NCBI RefSeq assembly: GCF_022627325.1
Contig: NZ_JAETZZ010000014.1
Location: forward strand, 89,714 to 153,713
Origin: Pseudomonas putida
GTDB taxonomy: Bacteria > Pseudomonadota > Gammaproteobacteria > Pseudomonadales > Pseudomonadaceae
Reading direction: 5' to 3'
DNA length: 64,000 nt
Part shown: piece by piece, positions 9,191-16,944 of the stretch
Layout of the letters: each line of letters begins with the position of its first letter
Numbering within the stretch: the first letter of the stretch is position 1
Notes under the pieces: model-generated
Seen by the model: only the letters and a program-made list of their open reading frames with translations
Database searches by the model: none
Told to the model about the DNA's origin: nothing
Translations under genes and position numbers: made by a program

Positions 9191-9403
9191 CGAGGCAGTT
9201 CAACTGGGATTACCAACATACCCATCAAAGCTTGCACACCTCAGGCTCTCCTACGCAGCACTCTGCTAAAGCATTTCCAGCCCGGCCGCCTGCTGGTCGC
9301 AGCAAGCCTGCTGACGATGTCCGTCCAGGCTGCCACCCTGCCCCGCGACAGCGGTGCCCCGGTTGGTGACAATCACCCACCTCACATGCCCTGTGGAAAG
9401 TGA
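9191..9403 (+). pseudogene. Remnant of a periplasmic catalase (KatB-like) N-terminus
   Basis: In the frame closed by the tga at 9401-9403 the DNA reads a signal-peptide-like stretch, GRLLVAASLLTMSVQAATL, followed by PRDSGAPVGDN. This matches the exported N-terminus I recall for Pseudomonas KatB-type catalases (signal peptide, then TRDNGAPVGDNQ). The similarity stops right after GDN, and no ATG or plausible start lies in frame after the stop at 9188-9190. None of the roughly 450 remaining catalase residues follow. It is therefore a broken stub, not an expressed gene. The identification is from memory. Confidence 0.5.
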
Positions 9404-9641
9404 ACAAAAAACGGCATAATCACGAAATCTGAAGATTTTGTGAGCTGGATTAAAAAAAACACAGCGCTCACGCCCAAACTGAAGGAAAAGGTGCATGCGG
9501 GCAGCGGGAGATACTCCGGGCCCGCGATCAATCGCCGTAAACAGTACCTGTACAGGGTCCCTGAGGCGGTGTTCGACTCAAGCGCAACAGGCGGCAGAGC
9601 GACAGTCGGATGCATAGCGTTGAGTCAAAGAGCGTTTATTC
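9404..9641. other. Intergenic region upstream of the AraC regulator gene
   Basis: No convincing gene is visible. An AAATCT/AGATTT inverted repeat at 9425-9438 could fold into a small hairpin. A GTG-initiated frame starts at 9440 but runs out of frame into the AraC gene and has no recognisable features. The stretch may carry the promoter of the AraC gene or further debris of the catalase locus. Confidence 0.4.
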
Positions 9642-10466
9642 ATGGCACGAAAAGCAAGCCACGCAGCCCGCCCCGACTGGGTCATCCGCAGCGCTCACCC
9701 TGGCAGCGTAGAGCGGATAGAAGCGTGGTTCGGTAGCCATGGCTACGATCCTCACCGTCACGACACCTACTCGATCGGCCGCACCCTCGCGGGGGTGCAG
9801 AGCTTTCACTACAAAGGGGCGCTGTGCCACGGCCTGCCGGGTAACACGTTGGTCCTGCACCCTGACGAAGTGCACGACGGCATGGCCGGGACTGAAGCGG
9901 GCTTTCGCTACCGCATGGCCTACATCGACCCAGCACTGATCCAGAATGCGCTCGGCGGTGAACCTTTGCCCTTCATCGCGGGTGGGCTGTCCAGCGACCC
10001 GCGCCTGTACCGCGCCAGTGAAGCCTTCGTGCAGGCACTGGAGCACCCGCTGGAAACGCTGGAGGAACAGGACGCCGTGTATGACCTGGCGATGGCGTTG
10101 CGTGCGGTGGGCGGTAAGCCACGCGGCCGCAAACGCCTGGATTACCGGGCGGCCGAGCGCGCCAGGGCGTTCATCCTGGAGCACCTTCACCTGGGCATCA
10201 CCCTGGAGATGCTGGAACAGGCCAGCGGCCGCGAACAATGGAGCCTGTCCCGCGACTTTCGCGCCCTCTACGGCACCAGCCCCTACCGCTTCGTGACCCT
10301 GCGGCGCCTGGACACTGTGCGCAGGCTGATGCTCGATGGTTTCACCTTGGTCGATGCGGCCCTGGCGGCAGGCTTTCACGATCAAAGCCACATGACACGG
10401 CACTTCACACGCAGCTATGGGGTGCCACCGCTGCGCTGGCTGGAGCGCTTGCGACCTGCGCGCTGA
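9642..10466 (+). CDS. AraC-family transcriptional regulator
   Basis: 274-residue regulator with an N-terminal AraC-type cupin sensing domain (HRHDTYSIGRTLAGVQSFHY near residues 38-57 holds the expected His cluster) and a C-terminal pair of helix-turn-helix motifs from about residue 165 to the end. The second helix region contains AALAAGFHDQSHMTRHFTR, the classical AraC signature. Its ATG lacks a strong ribosome site. A cupin gene follows 71 bases later and may be a target. No inducer can be assigned. Confidence 0.88.
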   Translation: MARKASHAARPDWVIRSAHPGSVERIEAWFGSHGYDPHRHDTYSIGRTLAGVQSFHYKGALCHGLPGNTLVLHPDEVHDGMAGTEAGFRYRMAYIDPALIQNALGGEPLPFIAGGLSSDPRLYRASEAFVQALEHPLETLEEQDAVYDLAMALRAVGGKPRGRKRLDYRAAERARAFILEHLHLGITLEMLEQASGREQWSLSRDFRALYGTSPYRFVTLRRLDTVRRLMLDGFTLVDAALAAGFHDQSHMTRHFTRSYGVPPLRWLERLRPAR

Positions 10467-10537
10467 CGTGCAGGATCGTACAAGAACGCCTTGTGGCGGT
10501 TCGATAGGCTGGCCACTTCAACCCATGAGGATCCGTC

Positions 10538-10924
10538 ATGTCCAACCCCAGCCCGCAACGCCCGGCATCACCCGTAAACCTGGCCCAGAAAGCTGCACTG
10601 ATCGAACAGCAGTGGAGCCCGAGAGTGGTCGCCGAGATGAACGACTACCAGTTCAAGGTTGTGCGAATAGAAGGTGAATTCATCTGGCATTCCCACCCGG
10701 AAACCGACGAAGCGTTTCTTGTGCTCGAAGGCACCTTGCGCATCGATTTACCGCAGGGCTGCGTTCATGTGAACCCAGGCGAGTTGTATGTGGTACCACG
10801 TGGGGTGGAGCACAGGACAGCGGCGCAGGGCGAAGCGAAACTGATGATGATCGAGCCCAGAGGCGTGTTGAATACCGGCCATGAAGGTGGAGAACGCACT
10901 GCCATGAACGACGTGTGGATATGA
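10538..10924 (+). CDS. Cupin-domain protein
   Basis: 128-residue single-domain cupin. The metal-binding motif 1 is visible as WHSHPETDEAFLVLEG (two His and a Glu) and motif 2 as PGELYVVPRGVEHRT (His). Small stand-alone cupins of this type are often sugar or small-acid isomerases or binding proteins; the actual activity is unknown. It is preceded by a tgaggatccgtc site and follows the AraC gene in the same direction, so the pair may be a regulator and its target. Confidence 0.85.
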   Translation: MSNPSPQRPASPVNLAQKAALIEQQWSPRVVAEMNDYQFKVVRIEGEFIWHSHPETDEAFLVLEGTLRIDLPQGCVHVNPGELYVVPRGVEHRTAAQGEAKLMMIEPRGVLNTGHEGGERTAMNDVWI

Positions 10925-10960
10925 GGGGTAAACATCACTCATAGCGGACTGTTTGTGGTT

Positions 10961-11419
10961 TCAAAAGTCCATTGCTACCGCAAGTGCACTGAGCAGCAAA
11001 CAGAAGCTTGCCACAGCTGTTAAATGGACCCGCATCGGCAGATACCACCCCGGCACAGCTTGCACCAGTTTGCGATCCTGCCAAAGGTGGCCGATAAAAC
11101 CACAGGTCAGCACCAGACAACCCAATGGCACGGGTAGCAACGTGCCAACCCAACCGATCAGGGCCGGGATAACGCTCCACACGAGCCGCTCGCGACGCTG
11201 CTTCGCGAGCAAACCCTGTAACGTCATGGCGAAGCCCCAGTGCAGGGCGCCGACGAAGCTCAGTATCACAGCGCCGTAGCTGACCAACATGAACGAGGTG
11301 AAAGCTCGATACTCAGCGAAAAAAACGATGAGCAGGGTCAAACCAACGAAGGGCAGCAAGCCACCGTAACCCAGCATCGTGTAGCGGCTTGCAGGTAAAG
11401 CAGCAGTGACTGCATTCAT
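10961..11419 (-). CDS. DUF3429-family inner-membrane protein
   Basis: 152-residue membrane protein with about five hydrophobic segments separated by short charged loops. The HWGFAM motif in the second segment region is typical of DUF3429. The start at 11419 (MNAVTAALPASRY) follows ggggcgtccaa; a start 13 codons further upstream would overlap the folE stop. It is the last gene of a three-gene run with a DCC/DUF393 protein and a GTP cyclohydrolase I. Families of this kind occur in light-induced photolyase clusters of proteobacteria, from memory. Function unknown. Confidence 0.75.
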   Translation of the reverse strand: MNAVTAALPASRYTMLGYGGLLPFVGLTLLIVFFAEYRAFTSFMLVSYGAVILSFVGALHWGFAMTLQGLLAKQRRERLVWSVIPALIGWVGTLLPVPLGCLVLTCGFIGHLWQDRKLVQAVPGWYLPMRVHLTAVASFCLLLSALAVAMDF

Positions 11420-11454
11420 TTGGACGCCCCTTCGCGACGGTTCAGCATCGCCTG

Positions 11455-12015
11455 TCAATTGTGCCGCCCAATGAGGTTAAGGAATTCGTGCCGAGTCGAA
11501 GCGGAGTCGCGAAACTCACCCAGCATCACGGAGGAAATCATCACGGAGTTCTGCTTCTCGACACCGCGCATCATCATGCACATGTGCTTCGCTTCAATCA
11601 CGACCGCAACCCCTGCGGCATCCGTGACTTGCCCAATTGCATGCGCAATCTGCCGCGTCAGGTTTTCCTGTATCTGTAAGCGACGGGCATACATGTCCAC
11701 CACGCGCGCGACCTTGGAAAGCCCCAATACCCGCCCTGTTGGCAAATACGCGACATGCGCCTTGCCGATGAACGGCAACATGTGGTGTTCGCACAACGAG
11801 TAGAGCTCAATGTCACGCACGACAATCATCTCGTCGTTCTGACTTTCGAACAGAGCACCGTTGACGACCTCGTCAAGACGCTGGGCATATCCGTTGCACA
11901 AGTACTGCATCGCTTTGGCCGCACGCTGGGGCGTGTCCACCAGCCCCTCGCGCTGCGGGTTTTCACCAACGCCAACAAGGATCTGATGGTAGTGCTCGGC
12001 TAACGAATGTGACAT
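11455..12015 (-). CDS. folE: GTP cyclohydrolase I (FolE)
   Basis: 186-residue enzyme that converts GTP to dihydroneopterin triphosphate, the first step of folate/pterin synthesis. The zinc site is intact: Cys and His in SLCEHHMLPF and the second Cys in AKHMCMMMRGV. The length is that of bacterial FolE. Its start overlaps the upstream DCC-protein gene by 16 bases, suggesting translational coupling. Pseudomonads usually carry more than one folE paralogue, and this one sits behind unusual TGTACAA repeats instead of in a folate locus. It may supply pterin cofactor for a photolyase/cryptochrome (inference). Confidence 0.95.
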   Translation of the reverse strand: MSHSLAEHYHQILVGVGENPQREGLVDTPQRAAKAMQYLCNGYAQRLDEVVNGALFESQNDEMIVVRDIELYSLCEHHMLPFIGKAHVAYLPTGRVLGLSKVARVVDMYARRLQIQENLTRQIAHAIGQVTDAAGVAVVIEAKHMCMMMRGVEKQNSVMISSVMLGEFRDSASTRHEFLNLIGRHN

Positions 12016-12413
12016 TTGGACTCCTCACCGCTACAGCGGTGCCCGGCATCGGGATGTGGTAGCCAGGCCAAGTGTGGCCGCAAACGACAGAACAACCGGT
12101 AAAAGACCGAAAACAGGGGGCGTAGCGGGCGCCAGGACAGTGGCGCGACCCACATACCCGCATCGGCAGCACGCCAGGCCCACAAGGTAGCGTCCAAGCC
12201 CTTGACCCATTGCCCGTTCGCGAACCGTCCATGCAGGCATGACCTCAGTTGCTCAACCGTCACGCTCAATGCCTCTGCTTCGAAATCATCATCACTGATA
12301 TCAACCAGCATGAGCTTCGCCTGGGTCGATTTCCGGCGCAGAAAGGCTATCTCTCTAGCGCACAGGGGGCAGGCGCCATCGAAGTACAGCGTTAGGGGCC
12401 ACTGACAATACAT
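12000..12413 (-). CDS. DCC-family thiol-disulfide oxidoreductase-like protein (DUF393)
   Basis: 137-residue protein opening MYCQWPLTLYFDGACPLC. The DGACPLC motif with its CxxC-like pair is the hallmark of the DCC/DUF393 family, thought to be thioredoxin-like. The ATG at 12413 has a tgagg ribosome site 7 bases upstream. A longer frame reaching 12482 would translate the TGTACAA repeat region and was rejected. It overlaps folE by 16 bases and heads the operon. The substrate is unknown. Confidence 0.8.
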   Translation of the reverse strand: MYCQWPLTLYFDGACPLCAREIAFLRRKSTQAKLMLVDISDDDFEAEALSVTVEQLRSCLHGRFANGQWVKGLDATLWAWRAADAGMWVAPLSWRPLRPLFSVFYRLFCRLRPHLAWLPHPDAGHRCSGEESKCHIR

Positions 12414-12448
12414 GTACAACCTCAAATATTTGTACAGGTTTTTGTATA
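12413..12448. promoter_or_regulatory. TGTACAA repeat operator candidate in front of the DCC-folE operon
   Basis: TGTACAA at 12413-12419 and TTGTACA at 12430-12436 form a perfect 7-bp inverted repeat with a 10-bp spacer. A further TTGTATA at 12442-12448 repeats the second arm after 12 bp. The array overlaps the start codon side of the DCC gene, where a repressor could block initiation. Repeated TGTACA-type sites are bound by MerR-family B12 photoreceptors (CarH/LitR). P. putida LitR homologues (PplR) are reported to induce genes including a folE, so light control is a reasonable guess. Confidence 0.55.
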
Positions 12449-12488
12449 AGTTAGCGGAAACCAGGGAATTCGCAATGGGCATGCGCTT

Positions 12489-12659
12489 GTGTGGGGGCTG
12501 ATCTTGGCAGGGGGATTGGGCTGGGCCAACGATTCGAGTGGACTGGAGTGGTATTCGGTTTTTGTGTTGTTCTACCCAATACCTGGACTGACCGCAGTGA
12601 TCATGCTGCTCGTCACTCGCCGAAGGGCGGCGTTACAGGCTGTTACATCGAACGGCTGA
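12489..12659 (+). CDS. Possible small membrane protein (56 residues)
   Basis: A GTG-initiated frame reading two hydrophobic stretches, VWGLILAGGLGWAN and WYSVFVLFYPIPGLTAVIML, followed by a basic tail LVTRRRAAL. The pattern of two membrane segments with a positive end is gene-like. The frame stays open upstream to 12450, but no ATG is present and the ribosome site is poor. It is divergent from the DCC-folE operon and shares the TGTACAA region. It may be a real small protein or the end of a lost one. Confidence 0.3.
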   Translation: MWGLILAGGLGWANDSSGLEWYSVFVLFYPIPGLTAVIMLLVTRRRAALQAVTSNG

Positions 12660-12959
12660 AAAAATCAGATTTAACCCCTTTCCTGTAGGGCATTTCCCAA
12701 AGATACTGCCGCCGCCTGTTTTTCGTTGCACATGCCCAACGTGGATTCTAGTCTCGGCCCGTCGCTGCCAATTCAGCGATCGGTTTTGACAGGCCGTCTT
12801 CGTTGTCCACATGTGCACACTTTTATGGTGGCTGTACGTGCGGGCACCTCTGGTGCGCCGAGTGCCAACGTCTCGGTCTGTCAACCCGCGTACAGCTGCC
12901 ACCTCATTGTTTGACAGCAAGACCGTGGTAGCTCCACCCTTCGACGTTGGAGTTTCATC
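12660..12959. other. Intergenic region without a recognised gene
   Basis: Short open stretches exist on both strands, but none has a good start site or a protein-like composition. No tRNA or clear terminator is visible. The 3' end holds the ribosome site and presumably the promoter of the small gene at 12960. Confidence 0.4.
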
Positions 12960-13202
12960 ATGCTCAAGATCGTCCCCGATCCGCCTCACAATCCCCATTC
13001 CCTCGAAGACACGCTGATGATGGCTGCCGACTACGCGCTCTGCGCCGAGATCGTGGCCCAGCAGGCGATGTTGATGCAGCCGAAAGCCCCCGTATCCGTG
13101 ATGATCATGACCTCGATGCACGAACTTGATGCCCTGCGCAAATTGCTCGAGTCAGCACTGGCACAAATACAAAAGCCAGCCGATCCACAAACGCTGCATT
13201 AA
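12960..13202 (+). CDS. Small Pseudomonas-type hypothetical protein (80 residues)
   Basis: Opens MLKIVPDPPHNPHSLEDTLM and continues as a helical, Ala/Met/Leu-rich chain without a membrane segment. The KIVPDPP start followed by a helical segment resembles the short Pseudomonas-only proteins grouped near DUF6124/DUF3077, many of which occur in several copies per genome. It has a clear ggag ribosome site 8 bases before the ATG. Function unknown; a DUF3077 gene follows about 330 bases downstream. Confidence 0.7.
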   Translation: MLKIVPDPPHNPHSLEDTLMMAADYALCAEIVAQQAMLMQPKAPVSVMIMTSMHELDALRKLLESALAQIQKPADPQTLH

Positions 13203-13319
13203 TCCTCATCATGATCGGCCTGGCCTGGCTTCTTCACGGGCTAGCTTCCTTGCACAGCACCGCCGCTGAGGTCGTGGACGCCACTCAGGCGCCCGGTGAA
13301 ACCTGTGGGGGTCAGCTCG

Positions 13320-13505
13320 CCGGCGATGGGCCGCAACGCGGACCCAAGGGCTGCTGCGCAGCCCATCGCCGGCAAGCCGGCTCCCACCACGATCGCGCAG
13401 TTCTTCAGGCTTGCGCTTTGCCTGTGGAAGCACAGGTCTTGCCCAATTTCTAAAAGTTGGCGCAATCCATGTGGGAGCCAGGCTCGCCGGCGATAGGGCC
13501 AGCCC
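13320..13505. repeat. Composite REP-flanked repeat element, copy A
   Basis: REP arms near 13320-13335 and 13350-13385 and a third near 13483-13500 flank a 62-base core (13395-13456) that begins GCGCAGTTCTTCAGG and ends CCCAATTTCTAAAAG. The same core, with about 85% identity by eye, is found inverted at 35958-36019, also next to a REP. A shorter relative lies in the cluster at 8842-9020. This is a dispersed noncoding element, not just a lone REP. The rest of the 13203-13535 gap holds nothing else I recognise. Confidence 0.7.
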
Positions 13506-13535
13506 AGGCAGTTACAACTTCAGGGAGATCACACC

Positions 13536-13805
13536 ATGGCCACCGAACAAACCGCATTCACCGTGGGCAAAACCGTCTTCTACCAAGGCGAAAACCAGAC
13601 CCACCCCCTCTTCCGCATCGAGCCCGGCATCCCCTGCCAAAGCGCCCGCGAACAAGCCTCGGAACTGATGGGCTACGCCCGCGACCTGACCCTCGACGGC
13701 CTGATGGAAGATAAACCTCAGCTGCTCTGGGCCTCGCACTACCTCTGCGCCCTGGCCAAAGCCCTGCTCGACGATGCCGAACTGGGCGCGATGAAAACCC
13801 CGTGA
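13536..13805 (+). CDS. DUF3077-family protein
   Basis: 89-residue protein with the features I associate with DUF3077: a central LFRIEPGIPCQSAREQASEL segment and a C-terminal LLWASHYLCALAKALLDDAE helix. The family is small, soluble and restricted largely to pseudomonads; no activity is established. A gggag site precedes the ATG. It lies between a REP element and an AAA ATPase gene, 136 bases from the latter. Confidence 0.85.
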   Translation: MATEQTAFTVGKTVFYQGENQTHPLFRIEPGIPCQSAREQASELMGYARDLTLDGLMEDKPQLLWASHYLCALAKALLDDAELGAMKTP

Positions 13806-13941
13806 CCCTACCCCTACCTGCAGACCTACGCCGCCCCTCGCCGGAGCGGCCTTGTGTCGCGAAAGGACCTTGCCCAAGAGGTAGTAAGCCTGGTGCAGTT
13901 CGACCACAATCAGACGCTGAGTCAAACTTGGGACGCACCGC

Positions 13942-15105
13942 ATGCTCACCACCCTCGCCATCGGCAACTACCGCTCCATCAACCATCTTGTGTTGCCCTT
14001 GAGCCAACTCAACCTGGTGACCGGCGCAAACGGCAGCGGCAAATCCAATCTGTACAAAGCCCTGCGCCTGCTCGCCGAGACCGCTCAGGGTGGCGTGATC
14101 GAAGCGCTTGCCCGCGAAGGCGGGTTGGATTCGACCTGGTGGGCGGGGCCAGAGATGAGTGCGCGCATGAAACGCGGTGAAGTGCCCATCCAAGGCCAGC
14201 ACCCGAGCGAAGCCAAACGTCTGCGCCTGGGGTTCGCCACCGAAGATTTCGGCTTTGCCATCTCGCTGGGCTTGCCGATACCCCTGCCCTATCCCACCGC
14301 CTTCATGCTCGACCCTGAGATCAAGACCGAAGCCATCTGGGGCGCTGGGGCTTATCGCCCATCGTCCTTGCTGGTCGAGCGCAAGAACGCCATGGTTCGT
14401 GCGCGGGAGGGCAATGGTTGGACGGTGCTCGATCAACATGCCGACAGCTGCGAGAGCTTCTTCAACATCGTGGGCCGGCCACGGCAGGCGCCGGAGATTG
14501 GTGAGCTGCGGGCGTTCATCAACAGCTGGCGCTTTTACGATCATTTCCGTATCGACCGCGACGCCCCTTGCCGCCAACCCCAGCTGGGGACCCGCTCGCC
14601 GGTGCTGCACCATGACGGCCGCAACCTTGCCTCGGCGTTGCAGACCATTATCGAGATTGGTGAGGTGGAGGACTTGGTAGCGGCATTGGATGACGCGTTT
14701 CCCGGTAGCCGCTTGGAGATTGATGCGCCGCCGGGCGGGCTGTTCAGCGTGCGGCTGCACCAGCATGGGCTGCTGCGCCCACTGGGCGGGGGCGAATTGT
14801 CGGATGGTACGTTGCGGTATCTGCTGTTGATGGCTGCGCTGCTGACGCCACGGCCGCCATCGCTGATGGTGCTGAACGAGCCGGAAACCAGCCTCCATGC
14901 CGACCTGCTGCCCGCGCTGGCGCGGTTGATCGTTCGTGCTTCGCGGCGGAGCCAGGTTTGGGTGGTGTCGCACAGTGCGCCGCTGATTGAGGCGCTGTCA
15001 GCCTGTGACGGGTGCAACTTACTGGAGCTGGAGAAGGTTCAGGGGCAGACACAGCTGCGCGGGGTGGGGTTGCTGGATGAACCGCTGTGGCGGTGGGTTG
15101 ACTGA
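13942..15105 (+). CDS. AAA-family ATPase (RecF/OLD-like, COG4637 type)
   Basis: 387-residue ABC-like ATPase. Walker A GANGSGKS is at residues 28-35, the ABC signature-like ELSDGT near 284, Walker B LMVLNEPE with the catalytic Glu near 313, and a switch His in VVSHSAP. There is no long coiled coil, so it is closer to the short RecF/AAA_21 proteins than to SMC/Rad50. No nuclease (TOPRIM) domain and no partner gene follow, which argues against an OLD/Gabija-type defence pair. Function unknown; conserved single genes of this type are common in pseudomonads. Confidence 0.85.
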   Translation: MLTTLAIGNYRSINHLVLPLSQLNLVTGANGSGKSNLYKALRLLAETAQGGVIEALAREGGLDSTWWAGPEMSARMKRGEVPIQGQHPSEAKRLRLGFATEDFGFAISLGLPIPLPYPTAFMLDPEIKTEAIWGAGAYRPSSLLVERKNAMVRAREGNGWTVLDQHADSCESFFNIVGRPRQAPEIGELRAFINSWRFYDHFRIDRDAPCRQPQLGTRSPVLHHDGRNLASALQTIIEIGEVEDLVAALDDAFPGSRLEIDAPPGGLFSVRLHQHGLLRPLGGGELSDGTLRYLLLMAALLTPRPPSLMVLNEPETSLHADLLPALARLIVRASRRSQVWVVSHSAPLIEALSACDGCNLLELEKVQGQTQLRGVGLLDEPLWRWVD

Positions 15106-15143
15106 CTGCGATGCACCAAAAGCCCAAATGCCGAGGCGTGCAA

Positions 15144-15166
15144 CGTAGGAGCTGATCGCTCCTACG
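15144..15166. other. Inverted repeat between convergent genes
   Basis: CGTAGGAGC and GCTCCTACG are separated by a short loop in the gap between the AAA ATPase and the aldehyde dehydrogenase genes, which converge here. It could act as a two-way transcription stop or be a minimal REP-like palindrome (GTAGGAGC is a common P. putida repeat arm). There is no T-run. Confidence 0.45.
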
Positions 15167-15227
15167 CGCGCCCTGACGCACTGGACGCTTTGCACGTCCT
15201 GCCCTCGAGCCAGAGCCAGCCCCGGCG

Positions 15228-16802
15228 TCAGCTCAGCGGGTCGCGGCTGTGCTGGCCGTCGACCAGGCGCTGCACGCCCAACGGGTTGGCGTTTTTCAGG
15301 GCGTCGGGTAACAGCGCGTCTGGGTAGTCCTGGTAGCACACCGGGCGCAGAAAGCGGTCGATGGCCAGGGTGCCGACGGAGGTACCACGGGCATCGGAGG
15401 TGGCCGGGTAAGGGCCGCCATGCACCATGGCATCACACACCTCGACGCCTGTCGGGTAGCCGTTGACCAACAGGCGGCCGGCCTTGCGCTGCAGCAGCGG
15501 GACCAGCGCGGCAAAGCGCTGGAAGTCTTCCGGCTCGGCAATCAGGGTGGCAGTCAGTTGCCCGTGCAGGGCTTGCAGCGCGCGGCGCAGTTCGGCTTCG
15601 TCGGCCACCTCGACCACCACCGTGGCAGGCCCGAAAACCTCTTCCTGCAACAGCTCGTCGCCGCTTAGCAGCACGCTCACATCAGCCTGGAACAGCTGTG
15701 CCTGGGCCTGGTCGCCGACCTGCTCGGCACCGGCCAGATGGCGCACGCCCGGGTGGCGCTGCAGGCGCTGTACGCCGCTGGTGTAGCTGCGCAAGGTACC
15801 GGCATTGAGCATGGTCTGCGCGGGCTGGTCGGCCATTTGCGCAGCCAGTGCCGTGACAAAGGTGTCGAACGCTGCGCCAGCGATGCCGATGACCAACCCG
15901 GGGTTGGTGCAGAACTGCCCGCAGCCCAGCACCACCGAGGCGGCCAGTTCCTTGGCCACCTGCTCGCCGCGGGCCTGCAGCGCCGCGGGCAACACCAGCA
16001 CCGGGTTGATGCTGCTCATTTCGGCAAACACCGGGATAGGCTGCGGGCGCGCCGCCGCCAGATCGCACAGGGCACGGCCGCCCTTGAGCGAACCGGTGAA
16101 GCCGACCGCCTGGATCGCCGGGTGGCGCACCAGCGCTTCACCGACACCGGCGCCGTAGATCATGTTGAACACCCCGGCAGGCATGCCGGTGGCCACCACC
16201 GCACGCTCGATAGCTTCTGCTACCTGCTCTGCAGTGGCCATATGGCCGCTGTGTGCCTTGACCACCACCGGGCAGCCGGCAGCCAGCGCTGCGGCGGTGT
16301 CACCGCCTGCCGTGGAGAAGGCCAATGGGAAGTTGCTGGCGCCGAACACCGCCACCGGGCCAAGGCCGGTACGGTACTGGCGCAGGTCAGGGCGTGGCAG
16401 TGGCTGGCGCTGTGGCTGCGCACGGTCGATACGCGCCCCCAGGTAGTCGCCACGGCGCAGCACTTTGGCGAACAGGCGCATCTGGTTGCTGGTACGGCCA
16501 CGCTCGCCCTGGATGCGCGCAGCCGGCAGCGCAGTCTCGCGGCACACTGTGGCGACGAAGGTATCGTCCAGCGCGTCCAGCTGGTCGGCGATGGCATCCA
16601 GAAACTGCGCGCGGCGCTCTGGTGCCAGCGCATTGTATTCGGCAAATGCCGCTTCGGCGGCCTGGGCGGCGGCGGCCACTTCCTCAGGGGTGACCTGGGT
16701 GAAGACCACCGGCAATGCTTCGCCGGTGCGTGCATCGAAGCTTCGCAGACGAACGCTGCCAGCAGCGCTGCGCTGGCCGCCAATGAAGTTGCTTGCAGAC
16801 AT
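15228..16802 (-). CDS. 2,5-dioxopentanoate (alpha-ketoglutarate semialdehyde) dehydrogenase
   Basis: 524-residue aldehyde dehydrogenase of the class that oxidises alpha-ketoglutarate semialdehyde to 2-oxoglutarate with NADP. The catalytic Cys is in GCGQFCTNPG and the general-base Glu in PVFAEMSS. The length is typical of this subclass, and the N-terminus MSASNFIGGQRS fits. The ATG at 16802 follows caggag; an upstream in-frame extension was rejected. It is the last gene of a three-gene minus-strand group (MFS, AraD1 protein, ALDH) and would carry out the final step of a pentonate or hexarate oxidation. Confidence 0.9.
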   Translation of the reverse strand: MSASNFIGGQRSAAGSVRLRSFDARTGEALPVVFTQVTPEEVAAAAQAAEAAFAEYNALAPERRAQFLDAIADQLDALDDTFVATVCRETALPAARIQGERGRTSNQMRLFAKVLRRGDYLGARIDRAQPQRQPLPRPDLRQYRTGLGPVAVFGASNFPLAFSTAGGDTAAALAAGCPVVVKAHSGHMATAEQVAEAIERAVVATGMPAGVFNMIYGAGVGEALVRHPAIQAVGFTGSLKGGRALCDLAAARPQPIPVFAEMSSINPVLVLPAALQARGEQVAKELAASVVLGCGQFCTNPGLVIGIAGAAFDTFVTALAAQMADQPAQTMLNAGTLRSYTSGVQRLQRHPGVRHLAGAEQVGDQAQAQLFQADVSVLLSGDELLQEEVFGPATVVVEVADEAELRRALQALHGQLTATLIAEPEDFQRFAALVPLLQRKAGRLLVNGYPTGVEVCDAMVHGGPYPATSDARGTSVGTLAIDRFLRPVCYQDYPDALLPDALKNANPLGVQRLVDGQHSRDPLS

Positions 16803-16869
16803 GGTTGACTCCTGTAACAAAGAAAGAGGGCTCGGTGGCACATGGCGCCCAGCCCCTTTAGGTTTGCGC

Positions 16870-16925
16870 GGGCCCTGTGGGCGCTGGCTTGCCGGCGATG
16901 GACCGCACAGCGGTCCCGACTTCGT
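16870..16925. repeat. REP element within the sugar-acid operon
   Basis: A palindromic REP (ggcgctggcttgccggcgat) and a neighbouring gaccgcacagcggtc hairpin sit between the AraD1-type gene and the aldehyde dehydrogenase gene. In the transcript they could form stable hairpins that lower downstream expression. Confidence 0.7.
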
Positions 16926-16944
16926 CGACTGGCCGGCAACACAC

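Noticed and set aside
9440..9736. GTG-initiated frame upstream of and overlapping the AraC gene
   Set aside because: The C-terminal third is the AraC gene read out of frame, and the first part has no recognisable features.
12633..13121. Minus-strand frame of 162 codons opposite the small gene at 12960
   Set aside because: His/Gly/Arg-rich composition and overlap with a better supported plus-strand gene mark it as a shadow.
13942..15105. Gabija/OLD-type defence system
   Set aside because: No TOPRIM domain in the protein and no UvrD-like or other partner gene adjacent.
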